This document shows, piece after piece, positions 24,421 to 37,836 of a stretch of 64,000 nt of DNA. Position 1 is the first letter of the stretch; each line of letters starts with the position of its first letter. The stretch is from the NCBI GenBank assembly GCA_028023455.1, contig JAQFVV010006541.1, positions 496,001-560,000 of the forward strand. The letters run 5' to 3'. Made by a program: the position numbers and the translations under genes. Origin of the DNA: Epiperipatus broadwayi (Eukaryota; Onychophora; Udeonychophora; Euonychophora; Peripatidae). Below the pieces are notes generated by a model that saw only the letters and a program-made list of their open reading frames with translations, made no database searches and was not told the origin of the DNA.

Positions 24421-27400
24421 TCTTCTCTTATAGTAACCTTTATCATAAAAAATTAAAATATCTTGTTTAGAGCTTATTAGCATGCTCTTAATTTTACATA
24501 TTTATAAATGCAAGCTATATATATATATATATATATATATAAGTCATGTGACATCTGACTTTCTATTATTATTTTAATTATTATATTTTACTGTGCCAAT
24601 TCTGACAGGTTACTGACAAGTGTGGTCAAATCTTACTGCAACTTATTATTTATTATAGTCAGGTTTATTAACTTCCATTTTTAAAAATAAAATAAAAATA
24701 AAAATAATTAAAATGTATATGTGTATTATGTTCTTTAAATAACTATCAGCCAGTTAGTGTGTAAAAATAAATCACAAATATTTAATAAACAATGAAAAAG
24801 AAAACACTTATTTTTCAAAAAGTTTGTGTGAAACAAAACTACAATGAAGAAACATCTTGGAGGAGTGTTTTCTTGTAAAAAATAAAATAAAGACATTAGA
24901 TCTTATCCCAACTATCTATAACATACTGACTTTTTTAATTTTTTTAAAAATAATAAATCAATAAAAGTGGGCTCACAGAAACTATGTTTTTTTTTAAAAA
25001 AAACCTACATTAATGTCAGTTATAATAATTGTAAAAAAGTGTTATTTAAAGCTACAGAATTACTATACTATTTCTGAAATAAAACAAACCATGAAAAAAA
25101 AAGAAATCTCAGTTAACTAAATTTCTTGTTCTATTTACAAATACACACACATGCATATATATATATTAACCCTGTGTTATTGCACATTGTCTCCATTGAC
25201 TACCTCAGCTTATGAATTTATGCTATTCTAAAAAAACTAATAAATAAAAAGGGAAAAAAGATCATATTTGTTGTGTAAATTATGTTTCCTAATCTCTTGT
25301 ATTAATATTTGTACTCTATTTAGTTCATAAGTATAAAATAAAGAATATCTAATAAATTAAAAGTTGTTACAAAGATATAGTTCTCATATTCAAATATGTA
25401 TAATTTTAAGTTAAAATTATTTAATTTATTTATACTTCTAGAAAGAAAGATGAACAAAGTTAATTTTATAGTTAAAGTTTTGAAAATGTTAACAGATTGT
25501 TTATGGATGTTATAATGTGATTATTTAAATTTATTTCAGAGTAATTAATAATTTGGTTAAGTTCATTTATTTGGTAGATTTTAAAAAAATGTAGCTCTGA
25601 ATAAATCTAATTAATTTATTTAATTAACATTAAATTGTTTTAAATATATAAGTTAGTTGGTAAGATAGATTTAATTTAGAAAAACATAATTTCCTGCATA
25701 CGTGTATATGAGATTCAATGTGCATGAATATATCTTTGGTTTCTTGGATTAATTGCAAAAATATTTAATTTTTAGTCATTAAACATTTAAAAATAAATAT
25801 GTAAAAGCAGTAAGAGTTTTTGATAAATTTTTAAAAAAGAAAAATGATTTTTTTAAAAGAATAAAATATTATTTATTATCTTATTTTTATTTTTATTAAT
25901 TTTATTAATAAATAAAAGAAAGTTAACTTTTCCTTCAACTTTAACTTATTAAAATCACATGGATTGAAGAATGTTGAACAAAATTACATAATTTTGCTAA
26001 TTAGTTCCATGTTTTAATTTACATTTTTAAAAATAGATATCATTATTTTGGGGTTGTGTATGTTAGTTAATAATGTCTGTTGATAGAGGTATAAAAATGA
26101 GGATTGTCAATGTAAGGGAGATACTGACTGATTACTGCTGCTACTAATATTTTAAGATGTACTACAATCTTCTCATCATCTTTGAACAATAGTAATAATT
26201 TTCTTTAATTATTTATTATTATTATTATTTAAGTATTAACGTGTTAAAATTTTATATTAGTTAACCTAAAATGCAGTGCTAAATGACTTTATAAGGTATT
26301 CCTGTTTCAATGCTAAATTCAATTTAAAGTTGTTTAAATCTTTAACATCATGCTTCGAAATAATAATTATTTTATTATGATTCGATTTTGTCAATTATAC
26401 TTTTTTAAAAAATTATAAAAGAAACCAGGTGATACTTTTTACATTATTTTAGCAAAGGTGTGCTGGACATTGCACTTATTTGCATCTCATTATTGTATTT
26501 CATCTTTAGAAGAAAGAGACTAAAGTTGATTTTAAAAAAACTGTTGAAAAATTGATTTTAAGGATAAACATTTACATTAACTGTTATAATTAATTACTTT
26601 TGCTAAATGCTCATCTCACATTGATTTCATTAGATATTTGAAGTATTCTCAATATAAAAACTTGCTTTGTTTTCTCAGTATTTTGCTAAAAACAAATATT
26701 TACAATAAAATTAAACCAAAGAATTTATTGAGCAAAACATTGCCCGAATATATAAGAATAATAGACATTAAGTAAATATATTATCTTAAATTTTGAACCT
26801 TCAAATTTAATAGTATTTTTTTAAAAAAATTGCTGAATTGATTAAATGAATTTTATGTGTTTTAAAGGAAAATGGAAAAAAAAGAAGTGTTTGTTCCCAG
26901 TACAATCATGGACAAAATTCAAAGGACAACTTTCATAATTAATATTCTGTGTTATTAAATGGAGATTCTCAAACAAGATAACTTATATTTAACTAATTTT
27001 TTTTAAGAATAGATCCAGACTTCTTGCTTATTTGAAACAGAACTTTTGTTAAATGTTCTTTTTATTTATTACTTATTTTAGAAAGTCATATTTGTTCCTA
27101 TTTTCTTATGAAAAAAAATATATGTGATAAGTACCGGATGCATCATTCTACAGATAATTCACCAAAAAGGATATTGAGCCCTCACCAAACTGCACACTTT
27201 GGTAGGAATTCTGCTAAAAAACTAAGGTGGTTTTAAAAAAATAAAAATAAAATATATTTTTTTTTATATTTTATATATTGCTATTACCATGTCAAGGTAT
27301 ATTTTTTATGTTTTTTCTTTAAAAGGTTTATAACATAATATGTTGGTATTTCTACAATATGAAAGGTAAATGTTATATATTTTATATTCATTGGGGTTTA

Positions 27401-27889
27401 AGGTAAATTTTATAATACCTTTTGGTCCAAGTAGATACTTATCTCTTACATTTTTTTAAATAATGTTCATGGGTGTTTCATTTATTTAGGATAAACAGCC
27501 AATGTATATTTATGAGGAGCTTGCAATAGTCTATAAATATTATGATATAATAATTCCATAGTTAAGTTTTAATATAACTGAGCATTTATTAGTCATATAT
27601 TTATTAATATTTTACCTTTGCTATCATGTCATGTTATCTTTATAAATTTTTATACTATTCATTGCATGTGTGTGTATTCCTCATTCAGTGCAGAATTTTA
27701 TTGTGCTATTTTAAAATATTTTATAGTCATTTGACTGACAGCAAGCTTGTTGGTTTCAGAACATTGTTTAATGTATGTAATTTGTTTTTTGCATGAATAT
27801 TAATTTTATCTAGTTTATATGTGATGCTTTTGTTATCTTGCCATTGGTTAGTCTAGGATTTATGCTTATTTCCCTTTAGTAAATATGGC
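24421..27889. other. AT-rich intergenic, (AT)n at 24519-24541
   Basis: Nothing supported apart from a TA microsatellite and A- and T-rich runs. Confidence 0.4.
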
Positions 27890-28420
27890 AAGCATTAGAC
27901 TGTATTAAATGTTGCTTTATTTAGGATACTTTGTGGGATGTAATGCATCCTCCCCACTGTTTTATATTTGTATTTCATGAGGATAGTATTTTATATCCTA
28001 GGATTATTTTCATGTTTTGCCAAGGTGCCTAGATCCCATAAGAGTATCATTTCATGGTGTGTATTCCATTTTTTCCCATGTGTTGAGACCTTATCCACAC
28101 ATGTATTTTTGTCTAAGCTAAAGGTGCTGGAATGTACCCTGCTATTTTATTCATGTAGTTTTGCTCTGAGGAGCCTGTCTTTATTAATATATCCCTCATC
28201 ATGTTGTTATTTATTTTCCACCACAGAAGGCAAAAATATTTGAGTTTTTAAGTATGATATGGCATGATAAGTTAGATGTTGATGTATTTAGTTCTTCAAG
28301 GGGAACTTTGTCATTAGTAGTGCTTTTGGTAAGGGAAACCATGTTTGTATTGTGCTGCTGTGTCTTGCCAGCAGGTCACAAGTAAACCATCAACATATTG
28401 GTAATTTAAATGCTTATTTT
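27890..28420 (-). repeat. Diverged LINE-like segment (tentative)
   Basis: Partner of the 16600-17120 segment. The plus-strand frame at 27968-28243 shows no domain and is not proposed as a gene. Confidence 0.3.
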
Positions 28421-30207
28421 GGTGCTTAACATAATGAGAAGTGCACATACACAATGCCATTTTTGTCACCATTTGGGAGTAATTCGCTGATAGATTAATA
28501 AGACATTTTAAGGTTAAATATTTTTTTTATTATGTGGACATAGATAAAATGTATAATATGGGCGTACATAATATTTATTTTATAAAGCACAGCAGTTTGA
28601 AATTAAATTGAAAGGCTGAAATCTCTCATGCTTATTATAATACTTATCTAACAGCCAATCAGAATGTTCCCCTATATTCTCTATTATTTTAAAAAATAAT
28701 GCTAGACAATAACTATCTTATTTGTCTTGATATGATAGTTGTCATTATTATACAAGTTCACTAGTTTGAACTCGGTCATAAATTAGTTTAGATTAAAGTT
28801 ATTTTAATTTTTAGTGTGTTTTAATACTGTTAATAAAGATATTAGGAGTTCTTACCTGACAAAAAGATTTATTCCAGGGATTGTATAGTTTAACTTATAG
28901 TTCAAGCTATCTTTTTTAAATGCTTGTTTAATAGGATCATTTAGCTTAGAACAGATGAAAGGTAAATTAGCCCAATATTAAAGCAATTTACCTTAATTGA
29001 ATGTATTCTTGATTACTCATCTAAAAGATTAAAAAAACTATCGCAGATAGTTGCTAGGGTCAGGTTATTATGTATAATTTATTTGTGACATTCTACTAAA
29101 AAAAATAACATCATCTATGTTTGGCAAATAACTTTCACTGTGATATTGTAAATAAATATTATGTTAGTGTATCTAGTAAGTTAATAAATGTATTTGTGTT
29201 ATTTAAATTTAGTCTTTGGTTTTTTATATGATTTCTTATGTCCTGAATTCTTAATTATAACAGAAATATTGGTGAATCAGATTATCAATCCTCATACAGA
29301 TCCAAAATCCCAATATTAAAAATAAAAAATACTGCATAAATGTTTCAATTTCAAATCTGGGAATTGTAGTCAAAGAAACTGAATAGTTATTTAATTTTTA
29401 TTTGGATTATTTAATCCATTTCTGCACATTATTTTTTATCTTATCAATAAAAGTTTAATAATTAAACTTAATTATTTTAATTGTGTTGTTGATGGGTAGT
29501 AGAAAGATATAAAAGGTACCCTTTCTTTCCATTATTTGAGTGTCATCCTGAATAAAAGATTTTGATTTTTTAAATTTTATATATTTTTGTTTTATGCAAA
29601 TGTTAAACAGAGTAAACACTTCTTTATGTTGTTCTTGTTACCATCTTCATCATCATGACTCTGAGATCATTATTTATAATTTATAATTTCATTAATTATT
29701 AATTCATTTATTATGATCAAAATTATTGTGCTGGTATAAGAGATTCCTTATTGTTTGTTGTACTATTAGAAAGGTACATTCTATTTCACTGTAGTAGATC
29801 AGATCATGTCAATAAAACAATTATTTTGTGATAGATAAATAACTGTTCCACAAGAATGAAGGAAAATATATAAAAACTCTATCATAAGATGTTATATCAA
29901 ATGCAAAATATTTATGTTTTTTTCAGAGAATGTATTTTGATAGATGCAAAACATATGTAGAGTGTTGCGTAGAAATGAGTAAAGCTTCTTCTCTTCCTAG
30001 TTTATTTATTTACTATATAGTAATGCATTTTATTGTTTTGAAGTTCCTTTCTGCCCACTGAGCTTAGCCTTAGTATTAATGTTAGAAGACTCACTTTTAT
30101 ATAGTAGTATTGACATTACATTATTATGCCTTATGTATGTTTTAGGTTAAAATTGGCCACCCGAGTTCAGGTCCCTTTTAATTGGGTAGAATATATATAT
30201 ATATTAT
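28421..30207. other. AT-rich intergenic, nothing recognised
   Basis: No supported feature up to the first family D copy. Confidence 0.4.
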
Positions 30208-30560
30208 AAGGGACTTGAACTCAGACTTTCAAGCTCTCTACAGCTATGCACTTCAGCTTATGCAACTGATATAAATGTTCACATACATGTAAAAAAGTTA
30301 AATGATCTCCAATGTATGTATTTCATGCTGAGACAGCACTCATCAGTTGGTCCAGATCACCATTTCCAACATATATACAATCATTGCTCAGTTTATATTA
30401 AGATAAAAAATCATCAAACTTTAATAGATAAGTTTCGGTCTTCTCTACTCTCCAACTCTTCAGCCATTCATATTATTGAAAATCCAATGATGGAATACTC
30501 GAACCCTTTCTGATGTCAATATTATTGTCATACCCAAGACCCCTCACATATAGAACCTTA
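30208..30560 (-). repeat. Family D tRNA-like/hammerhead repeat
   Basis: In ribozyme sense (minus) the order is: a segment with CTTCAATC-type sequence, AGCAATGATTGTATATATG, the hammerhead, then about 40 bases later a T-arm-like GAGTTCAAGTCCC at 30211-30223. It is homologous to 30660-31010 (plus), 33222-33650 (minus), 40418-40580 (minus) and 47095-47425 (plus). Confidence 0.8.
30303..30359 (-). ncRNA. Type I hammerhead ribozyme, family D
   Basis: Core CTGATGA at 30340-30346 and GAAA at 30321-30324. Stem II is six pairs, GTGCTG/CAGCAT, with loop TCT. Stem I is TTGG/CCAA, a GGA bulge, then AGATCA/TGATCT, giving ten pairs with the bulge where type I hammerheads make their loop-loop contact. Stem III is minimal. 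The base expected as U16.1 reads C in this copy (TACATACA), so cleavage may be impaired. Confidence 0.75.
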
Positions 30561-30624
30561 ATATGTCCATTTAATTAAACAAAAAAGAGATGAACAGAAT
30601 ATATTCAAATATATTTTTATACTA

Positions 30625-31025
30625 AATTTAATGTAATTATAAGGGACTTGAACTTAGTATAGAATGTGAATATTGTTTTGACAATAATATTGACATTTAA
30701 CAAGAACTTTGAGTGTGTCATTATCGGATTTTGTATGATATGGATGGCTGAAGAATTGGAGGGTGGAGAAGATTGAAGCTTATCCATTAAAGTTTGAAGA
30801 TTTGCTATCTTAATATAAAGTGAGCGATGATTGTATATATGTGTGGGAGATAGTCTGTGGACCAACTGAAGGGTGCTGGTTCAGCATGAAATACATATAT
30901 TGGAAACCTTTTTTTTTTCATATATGTGGTCATGTGTATCAGTTGTATAAGATGGAGTGAATATCTATAGGGAGCTTGAAAATCTGAGTTCAAGTCCCTC
31001 ATAATTCCATTACATTTAGTATAGG
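30625..31025 (+). repeat. Family D repeat, inverted relative to the first
   Basis: The family D unit in plus orientation, ending in GAGTTCAAGTCCCTC at about 30986. At its left edge 30625-30655 repeats its right edge (30985-31022) in inverse, so it is a foldback. With 30208-30560 it forms an inverted pair. Confidence 0.75.
30861..30905 (+). ncRNA. Hammerhead ribozyme, family D, one core substitution
   Basis: ACCAA, CTGAAGG (A9 changed to G) at 30866-30872, stem II GTGCTG/CAGCAT with loop GTT, GAAA at 30888-30891, TACATATA then TTGG. The last Box 1 base is altered, so activity is doubtful. Confidence 0.65.
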
Positions 31026-32059
31026 AAATATACTTATATTTGATTATTATATATATATAAATTAAACAGAAAGTAAACTATACTTCTGAGAACAATGAAT
31101 AAATATTACTTCATGTCAATGTTATTTATTCATATTTTTCAGAAATATAGTTAACTTTCACTTAATTTATGCATGCATTGTTATATGTTTTTAATATTTG
31201 TATATGTAAAACCGTTTAAGTGGACCACCACAAAATAAAAGTCTCTCCAGCAGTGTTGTCAAAAAAAATTAGTGAAAAAGAAGGCATTACTGTATCAGAT
31301 TTCTATCTGCAGTGTTAAGAAGAATTTTAACAGTTTTTTTATTTTATTCTCTCTTGAAGAACATCCAATACCCACTTATTGACTAACAATTAGATGGCTG
31401 TTTAGTTCAACTATCTAAAATAATATTCTAAACTGTTTAGACTATAATAATAAAATACAGAATTCAGTTATCTTGGAGCGAATTTCAAGGCCATCCCATG
31501 TATTATATATATATATTAGGTGTTTCAAAATTATATGTTATTTACATAGACTTAAAATAACCCACATTTGAAAGTTTAATTATAGAAATATTAAACCAGT
31601 CCAATTTTATTTTTAAATTTCATTATAATCCGACATTTGAAGTAATTTTATTTTCAGTCTCTATAATAATACATGCCATTTGGATTTGCATTATTTATAT
31701 TAATTACTTTTGTAATTCTATCTCTAATTTCATTCAAAGAAAAAGTTTTTTTTTATTAAATAAGTAAGCAACAACTTGTCATGAAATTAGATGTAGGTTA
31801 TAAGGAATTCAAACAACAGATGTCGTTTGTTAAATCATCCATCTAAAAAATGTATACAAAACAAATCCTTCTTCTGCCTCCTAAAACATATCAACATTCA
31901 AATACAAAACTTTATATATATAAACAAAATGAAATTGTTTGCTTACAATAATAATAAATTGCTCAGAAATTTATAATAGATTTGAGCACTGAAAACGACA
32001 GACTTTGCACTATAATCCTTGAACTTTGAACTTCACAGAATCTGTTACGTAAAAAGATA
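31026..32059. other. AT-rich intergenic, nothing recognised
   Basis: No supported feature. Confidence 0.35.
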
Positions 32060-32340
32060 CTTGCGTATCAGTCCAATGGTGATGAAAAACGCCAGCACAA
32101 ACAAATGCATAAATAAAGACAGAATTAAATGCATTTACATACAATCTTTTAAAAACGAAAACAAATTTACAAGTAAATATATATTAGATAATATCCCGAT
32201 CAGAAGAAAGTTGTTAGTCAAAATGTTGTTTTGTTATCTAATTTTCATTTTAAACAATTATTTTCGTTTTTATAAGATTGTAAATGTGCTTAATTCGGTC
32301 TCTATTTACACATTTGTTTGTGCTGGGCTTATAAGTCCAT
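32060..32340 (+). repeat. Family C foldback element
   Basis: Arms about 32088-32193 and 32234-32330 are reverse complements (CAGCACAAACAAATG against CATTTGTTTGTGCTG). The loop holds CAGAAGA...TCAAAATGTTG at 32201-32228, possibly a decayed hammerhead. A one-armed relative lies at 45625-45790. The open frame 32019-32342 is a by-product of the palindrome. Confidence 0.75.
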
Positions 32341-33221
32341 AATTTTGTATATGTACAAAATGTTTTCTCTTACTATCTATCGCCAGACTGATATGCATAT
32401 CAAATGTCACTGTCGGACTAATACGTAATACCCTTAAAAATAACCAAATAGTTTGTTCCTTTTAAATTCATAAGATATCTGAGCATTGGAAATGGCAATT
32501 GAGCTGGATTCGTAGATAGTACGCTCTAAAATCAGCATTCTGCCACTCTAATAAAACAAGCATAAGAATTTAAAAATTATTTATTTCAGATGTCAAGTAA
32601 AATTCAAGTGCCTAAATGAAGAATTGATCACAGTAATTTTATTCAATTGACCCAAATGATATTTTCTTTAGCTCTTGGATCTGTTTTGCATCAAACAATC
32701 TAGGGCCATAGATGTAAATAGTTTTTTTTTTTTTTTTATACAGAAGTGAAAAAAAGAAACTACTCCAACAAACCGTATCCAAAACACCAGCAGTGATAGT
32801 ACATGACCATACAATTAATTTGTTGCAGTGTTTAGAGCTGAATATCTATTTTTAAAAAATCACATTGAAATCGTTAAAGGAGTATTGCTTGAGTGAATAT
32901 CTAAATTTGTATTACGTTGTAAGCTATCGAACCAATATCTCTAGCTGAGCAAGAAAGAATTTTAAAGCCCTAATATTATCATTCTAATCATAAATACCAT
33001 AAATATGCACCTTTATTTTAATATAAAAAAAATCCCTGCAGCAATAAAAGGTTAAGATGAGTTTTGGGATGATGATGTAAACTAATCCATATACTATAAA
33101 TATATTCATTGCTATACTGAAAGCACAAGATGTTTTTTGGCATCTTACAGTACTGTTTTTTTTTATTCCTGCAATAAACATTTTTTTGCCCTTAATGTTT
33201 CAAAATTCATCTATAATTTTT
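32341..33221. other. AT-rich intergenic, nothing recognised
   Basis: No supported feature; a T16 run at 32721-32737. Confidence 0.35.
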
Positions 33222-33650
33222 TTTTACAGTACAGGATTTTTTATACTTGCACTTTAATATGTAACATATAGGGAGTTTGAACTCAGACTTTCACAGGAAC
33301 CTCAACTATCCATACTATCTCATACTGCTGACACCCTTGATCACACACATGTTAAAAAAAAACAAATAATCACCAATATATATATATATATTTCGTGCTA
33401 AATCAGCATTCATCTCAACACATATATACAATCAATGTTCAGTTTATATTAAGATATCCAATCTTCATACTTTAATGGACAGGCTTCAATCCACTCCACC
33501 CCACAACTCTTCAACTATCCATTTCATTGAAAATCTAATGATGAAACGCACAAAGCCCTCGTGGGTGCCAACCTTCTCATTCTATCCATGTTGACCAATA
33601 AGTCCATCTGACCTCTCATGTACAGGACATAATCCATTTACATACATATA
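33222..33650 (-). repeat. Family D repeat with microsatellite-expanded stem III
   Basis: Minus-strand unit: the tail AGGATTTTTTATACTTGCAC, the T-arm-like GAGTTTGAACTCAG, then the hammerhead region 33372-33416 (GAAA at 33391-33394, AGCATT stem). The stem III region has grown into (AT)n and Box 1 reads GAGATGA, so the ribozyme is inactive. A tail fragment of another copy follows at 33700-33757. Confidence 0.75.
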
Positions 33651-33757
33651 CGAGGGATGAGCTGGCCTTACAGCACTACATTTTAATATATAATTTTTTT
33701 TCTACAGTACAGGCTTTTTTATACCTGCACTCCAATATATAATATATAGGGGGTTCA

Positions 33758-35869
33758 TCTAGCGAAAGAGAGAGTGTCTGCAGTGGACATTTAAAAAAAT
33801 ATAAATTAATTTAAATAAAATTGCATATATATGTAACTTAATTTAAAATGCTAATTATTAATATTAAACATTTATAATAATATTTTTTTTTTTTGCTGTT
33901 GCTACGCCTTGCATTAAATAAACAAATATTAGCGTAAAGGAATATCTCTTTACCTGCGATCAAATTCCCGACGTTATTTGAACTGTTTGAGGAAGCAAAT
34001 TATTGAGGATAACACTGCCTGCAGTTAGTTAAAAAGTTTAATAGTACAAATGACATTATTACATTAAAATCGTTTAGAAAAACACAGTATTGTCTTTTAA
34101 CATTAATTTATCTCTAGGCTAATGATCCTATCTTAATTCAGTTAAAATAAAAAAGTCCATAGAGTTTATTAACGTCAGATACCAAGTATATCTAACTTTT
34201 AAATAATTCATTTGACTGATCTAATGTTAAAGCGCAACAAAAAGAGACAAAAGAAAAAAGGAAAACAAACTTGAATCACACTTTGTAACAATAATACCTG
34301 TCTCTAAACGAGTTATTTTTAAAAGTTTCGCTGCTAGTGGAAGTTAAATAAATCAAGTACTGTATATTAAAGTAATTAATAATTAATGCATTAACACGTG
34401 TTTAAAATTGTGATAAAAAAATAGTGCATTTGGAATAAAGGAAGTACAATAGCTGATATAGTAATAATTTATAAACTAGTTAGTAGTTTTTTACATAATA
34501 TCCCAACCTAGTTTTAAACTTTAAATTAAATAAAAAATAAAAATCATCGAGGAAATATTTAATGTATTAGCTATGATATAATTAATTTATGTCGGACTGC
34601 ATGGTTTGATGAACGGGCAAATTGAGATACTCTGGAGTATAACCAGATGCCCAGCTCTATTTCCTCCAATGCTTGGAACTTTTTATGAACGCCGAGCAAT
34701 AAACCATTCGAATATTATCAATAGTTAATGTCCAGCGTGGTTGACGCATTGAATCCAAGGCTCATGGTTTGCAGACCTATCTCTATCTTTCTAGCATTTA
34801 AACATTTTATGAATTTCTGAGAAACAAATTCTTCGGTTATTAATATTAGTTAATTACATCGTCATCGTTCACAACTTTACTAAATAATCATAGTTTTTAA
34901 CACCAGAACGTAAAAAAAAATGAAAAAAAAATCGTTGTGTATAATTAAAAGATGGAAAAATAGTTCTGCAAATATGCAACACGATTATTGACAGTCATAG
35001 CAAAAAAAAATAATAGAAGTTGCCTTGTATAACAAAAAGTACCTCTAATTTTAAGACATGGATTTGAATCTGGTACGTGCTTAAATTTTTCCAAGAGGTT
35101 TATGATATGTTCTCAGGTGGTTAAATTATACAATCAGCTAGTTATTCATCATTGGTCAGTATATGGGTATCTAACTTTCATCAGCTAGTGTCTTACAATA
35201 TATCAATTAGCAAGCTTGGGGAATACAAGCTTCTCATTCACTGTTCTTTTATGAGAAATTCTTGAGGATGCCTTTTTTTTTCAATAGACTACTTATTTAA
35301 AAGCCTGTTTACTCTTTTGCCTATAATAAAATTTGCTTATATTTTGTTCCAGAATTAAAACTAGTCGCATTAAAAAATAGATATTATTCCACTCATTTTC
35401 ACAGGAAAATTGATGTCCATTTTTCTAAATGAATCTACTATACATACTGAATTTCATTAGCTATTAAACACGAAATTGCTAACATGGACTTCAAGATTGG
35501 GTGTGTCATGTATACAGATAAATCAGTGACCCACTAAAAAAAGAATCAAGACTGGTATTCTATGTCCTTATTATTAGTGGTATAATTAAAAGAAGACTTG
35601 TGGCATTTGCTTATTGACAAATTAATTAATAAAATGTGGAACTCTAAAATAAATATAAATATCTGAATGTAAACGTTCAATGGCTGCCAAAAAGATTTCA
35701 AAATGATTGGTGGATTAAAACTGAATAGAACATTTACTGTTCATGGTCATTCTAGAACTTTGCTGATGCATTGAAAATAACATGTAATGACACTCTCTTA
35801 TAATTCTATTATATCCAGTAGTGGCACTCTCTTATATGATGTCAAAGATATTTTGAACAGGTGGAAGGA
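33758..35869. other. Intergenic; weak ~130-bp duplication
   Basis: 34592-34725 and 34726-34852 look like a diverged tandem duplication (ends AGTTAAT). No other feature recognised. Confidence 0.3.
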
Positions 35870-37490
35870 AGATTTTGATCATTTTTTCAATAATGATATA
35901 AGAATTGAGATGACATTATCTATTTTATCCAGTTTTAGATATTAGTGAAGTCAAAACAGTTATTTGTAATCTTAAAAATGGAAAAAAATACAGATTCCAC
36001 AAAATACCTGGAGAAGTTTTAAAATATGGTAATGATATGTTAGTTTCAAAAATATTGGATTTTTTTAGGAATATCTGGATTCATGAAGTTCTGCCATCTG
36101 ATCTTAAGAATGCTTTTATTGTTCCAATTTTTAAAAACAAAGGAAATAGGTAAGATTGCAGTAATTACCATTATTATCCAATAAAATAAAAGTAATTTTA
36201 AGAATTTTGTTGAATAAATTGCTTCCAGTTATAGATGGATGGTTATCAGAAACACAGTGTGGTTTTAGGGAATCAAGAAACACTATAGATAAGGGTTTTG
36301 TAGTTAGGCAAATGCAAGATATGTGACAGATACAAAGGAATGATTTATAAATTGCCTTTACCTAATTTGGTCAATGCATCTGGTTCAGTTAATAGAACAA
36401 GTCTATGGCATTGGTTGAAATTAATTGGTTGTGCAACAAAATTTATTCATATTATGCAGTTTCTACATGGTATAATGAGAGGAAAGGTTATTTCTACAGA
36501 TGGAAAATCTGATGCAATTGTAGGAAATTTGTGTTAAACAAATATGTGTATTTGCCCCAACATTGTTATCAACTTTTTAGTTAATGGTCTTTGGAATTGT
36601 TTATAGGTAATTTAATCGAAAAGTTATCAAGATATGACACATATTAGATTGGGAATTTTTAATTTCAATTGATTAACAGCAAAATGAGAAACTCATCATT
36701 TTGGATCCTGGATTTACAGTCCATTGATGATTGTGGTACATTTGCCATTTCAAAAGATGATTTACAGAATGTTTTTAATGTTTTAAATGCAACTTACAAA
36801 GATCTTGGTTTATTAATTAATATACAAAAACCTGTTTATTTATCTATCAGTGACAGAAAAAATATTGTCAGCAACTTCTTGCTTGGATGGTTATCAGCTT
36901 AGAGTGCAAATGAGTTTAAATAACTTAGTAATTTTATAAGTAAAAAATGGATTTACATGTTGAAATACAACCCATACTTCAATGTGCTGTTGCTTTTAAT
37001 ATGCTAAAAGAGAATTTTTCATCACAGGAAAATAACCACTGCAACAACGTTAATCATATGTAGAGCTGTTATTCTATCTAATTTATTGTATTGAAGTGAA
37101 ACTTAAACACCCTGTTGGGGCAATATATAAGGTCTTTAGAAAAGTTTCATTTAAGGATGCTTTGCAAAATTTTAAAAATACTATAGAAAGATTTAAAAAA
37201 CCAATTTGTATGGTCTTTAGATTTCTGGATATGGTACTACTGAGGTCACTGCTGTAAAACACATCTTCGTTGGACTGGACATGTAAAACAAATGCACAAA
37301 ACAAAACTTCTTAAAAGAGTATTCATATTGAGCTTAAGCATGGTTTCATCATGGTGACCCCATGTACATTATGAACATTATCTTGAAGACATTCTAAAGA
37401 AGTGCAAAGTCAATTTTTCTCATTGGAAAGATATGACAGAGAATAGAATGTAACATGGTATTGAAGTGTTTCAAAAAGAAACATTTTCTG
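35870..37490 (+). pseudogene. Dead non-LTR retrotransposon ORF2
   Basis: Plus-strand pieces in shifting frames reproduce a LINE reverse transcriptase in order. KNGKKYRFHKIPGEVLKYG and AFIVPIFKNKGNR lie at 35960-36150; a CGFRESRNT motif at about 36250; LWHWLKLIGCATKFI at about 36400. IDDCGTFAISKDDLQ at about 36730 stands where (Y)ADD is expected. A FKYLSNFISKK region follows at about 36915 and the C-terminal TGHVKQMHKTKLLKR at about 37280. Stops and frameshifts are frequent, the catalytic YADD is lost, and the endonuclease half is missing. No TSD was identified. Clade not determined. Confidence 0.8.
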
Positions 37491-37697
37491 TTGAAAAAAG
37501 TAAGACAACTATATTTTTATATTGGACTATTTTCATCATCTAATATGTGTATTGAATGTCTTTAGAAAAATTCACCTTTATTTAAATATTCCAAATACAT
37601 TCAACTGTTAGTAATAGCACATCAAACAGGTTAGTATATGTACAACATTTTGAGAGGTGTTATTCTCCCCTCTTCTTCAGTTGTGACTGTTGCCTTT

Positions 37698-37785
37698 GGC
37701 AGGATGGCTCAGTTGGTTATAGCATTACCTTAAAATTCAATAATCAAGAATTTAGGAATCCAGGTTTGAATCCCATCACTGGTAA
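37698..37785 (+). tRNA. tRNA-like (Leu/Ser-like) pol III promoter unit of family B
   Basis: A box TGGCTCAGTTGG at 37705-37716 fits the consensus exactly, and B box GGTTTGAATCC at 37763-37773 differs by one transition. The 58-base spacing suits a tRNA with a long variable arm. No clean acceptor stem or anticodon arm, so it is a retroposon head rather than a working tRNA. Confidence 0.65.
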
Positions 37786-37789
37786 GGCC

Positions 37790-37836
37790 ACCAACACCTG
37801 AAGAAGAGGGGTGAATAAACTTCTCGAAATGTTGTG
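37790..37836 (+). ncRNA. Hammerhead-like motif, family B (tentative)
   Basis: CTGAAGA at 37798-37804, stem GAGGGGT/ACTTCTC with two G-U pairs, GAAA at 37826-37829. The mirror copy on the minus strand (37648-37680) has CTGAAGA and the stem but AAAA. Stem I and the cleavage site are not convincing. Confidence 0.4.

Noticed and set aside
32019-32342. 107-codon frame
   Set aside because: Covers the family C foldback; no domain.
37083-37304. Minus-strand 73-codon frame
   Set aside because: Shadow of the dead LINE RT on the plus strand.
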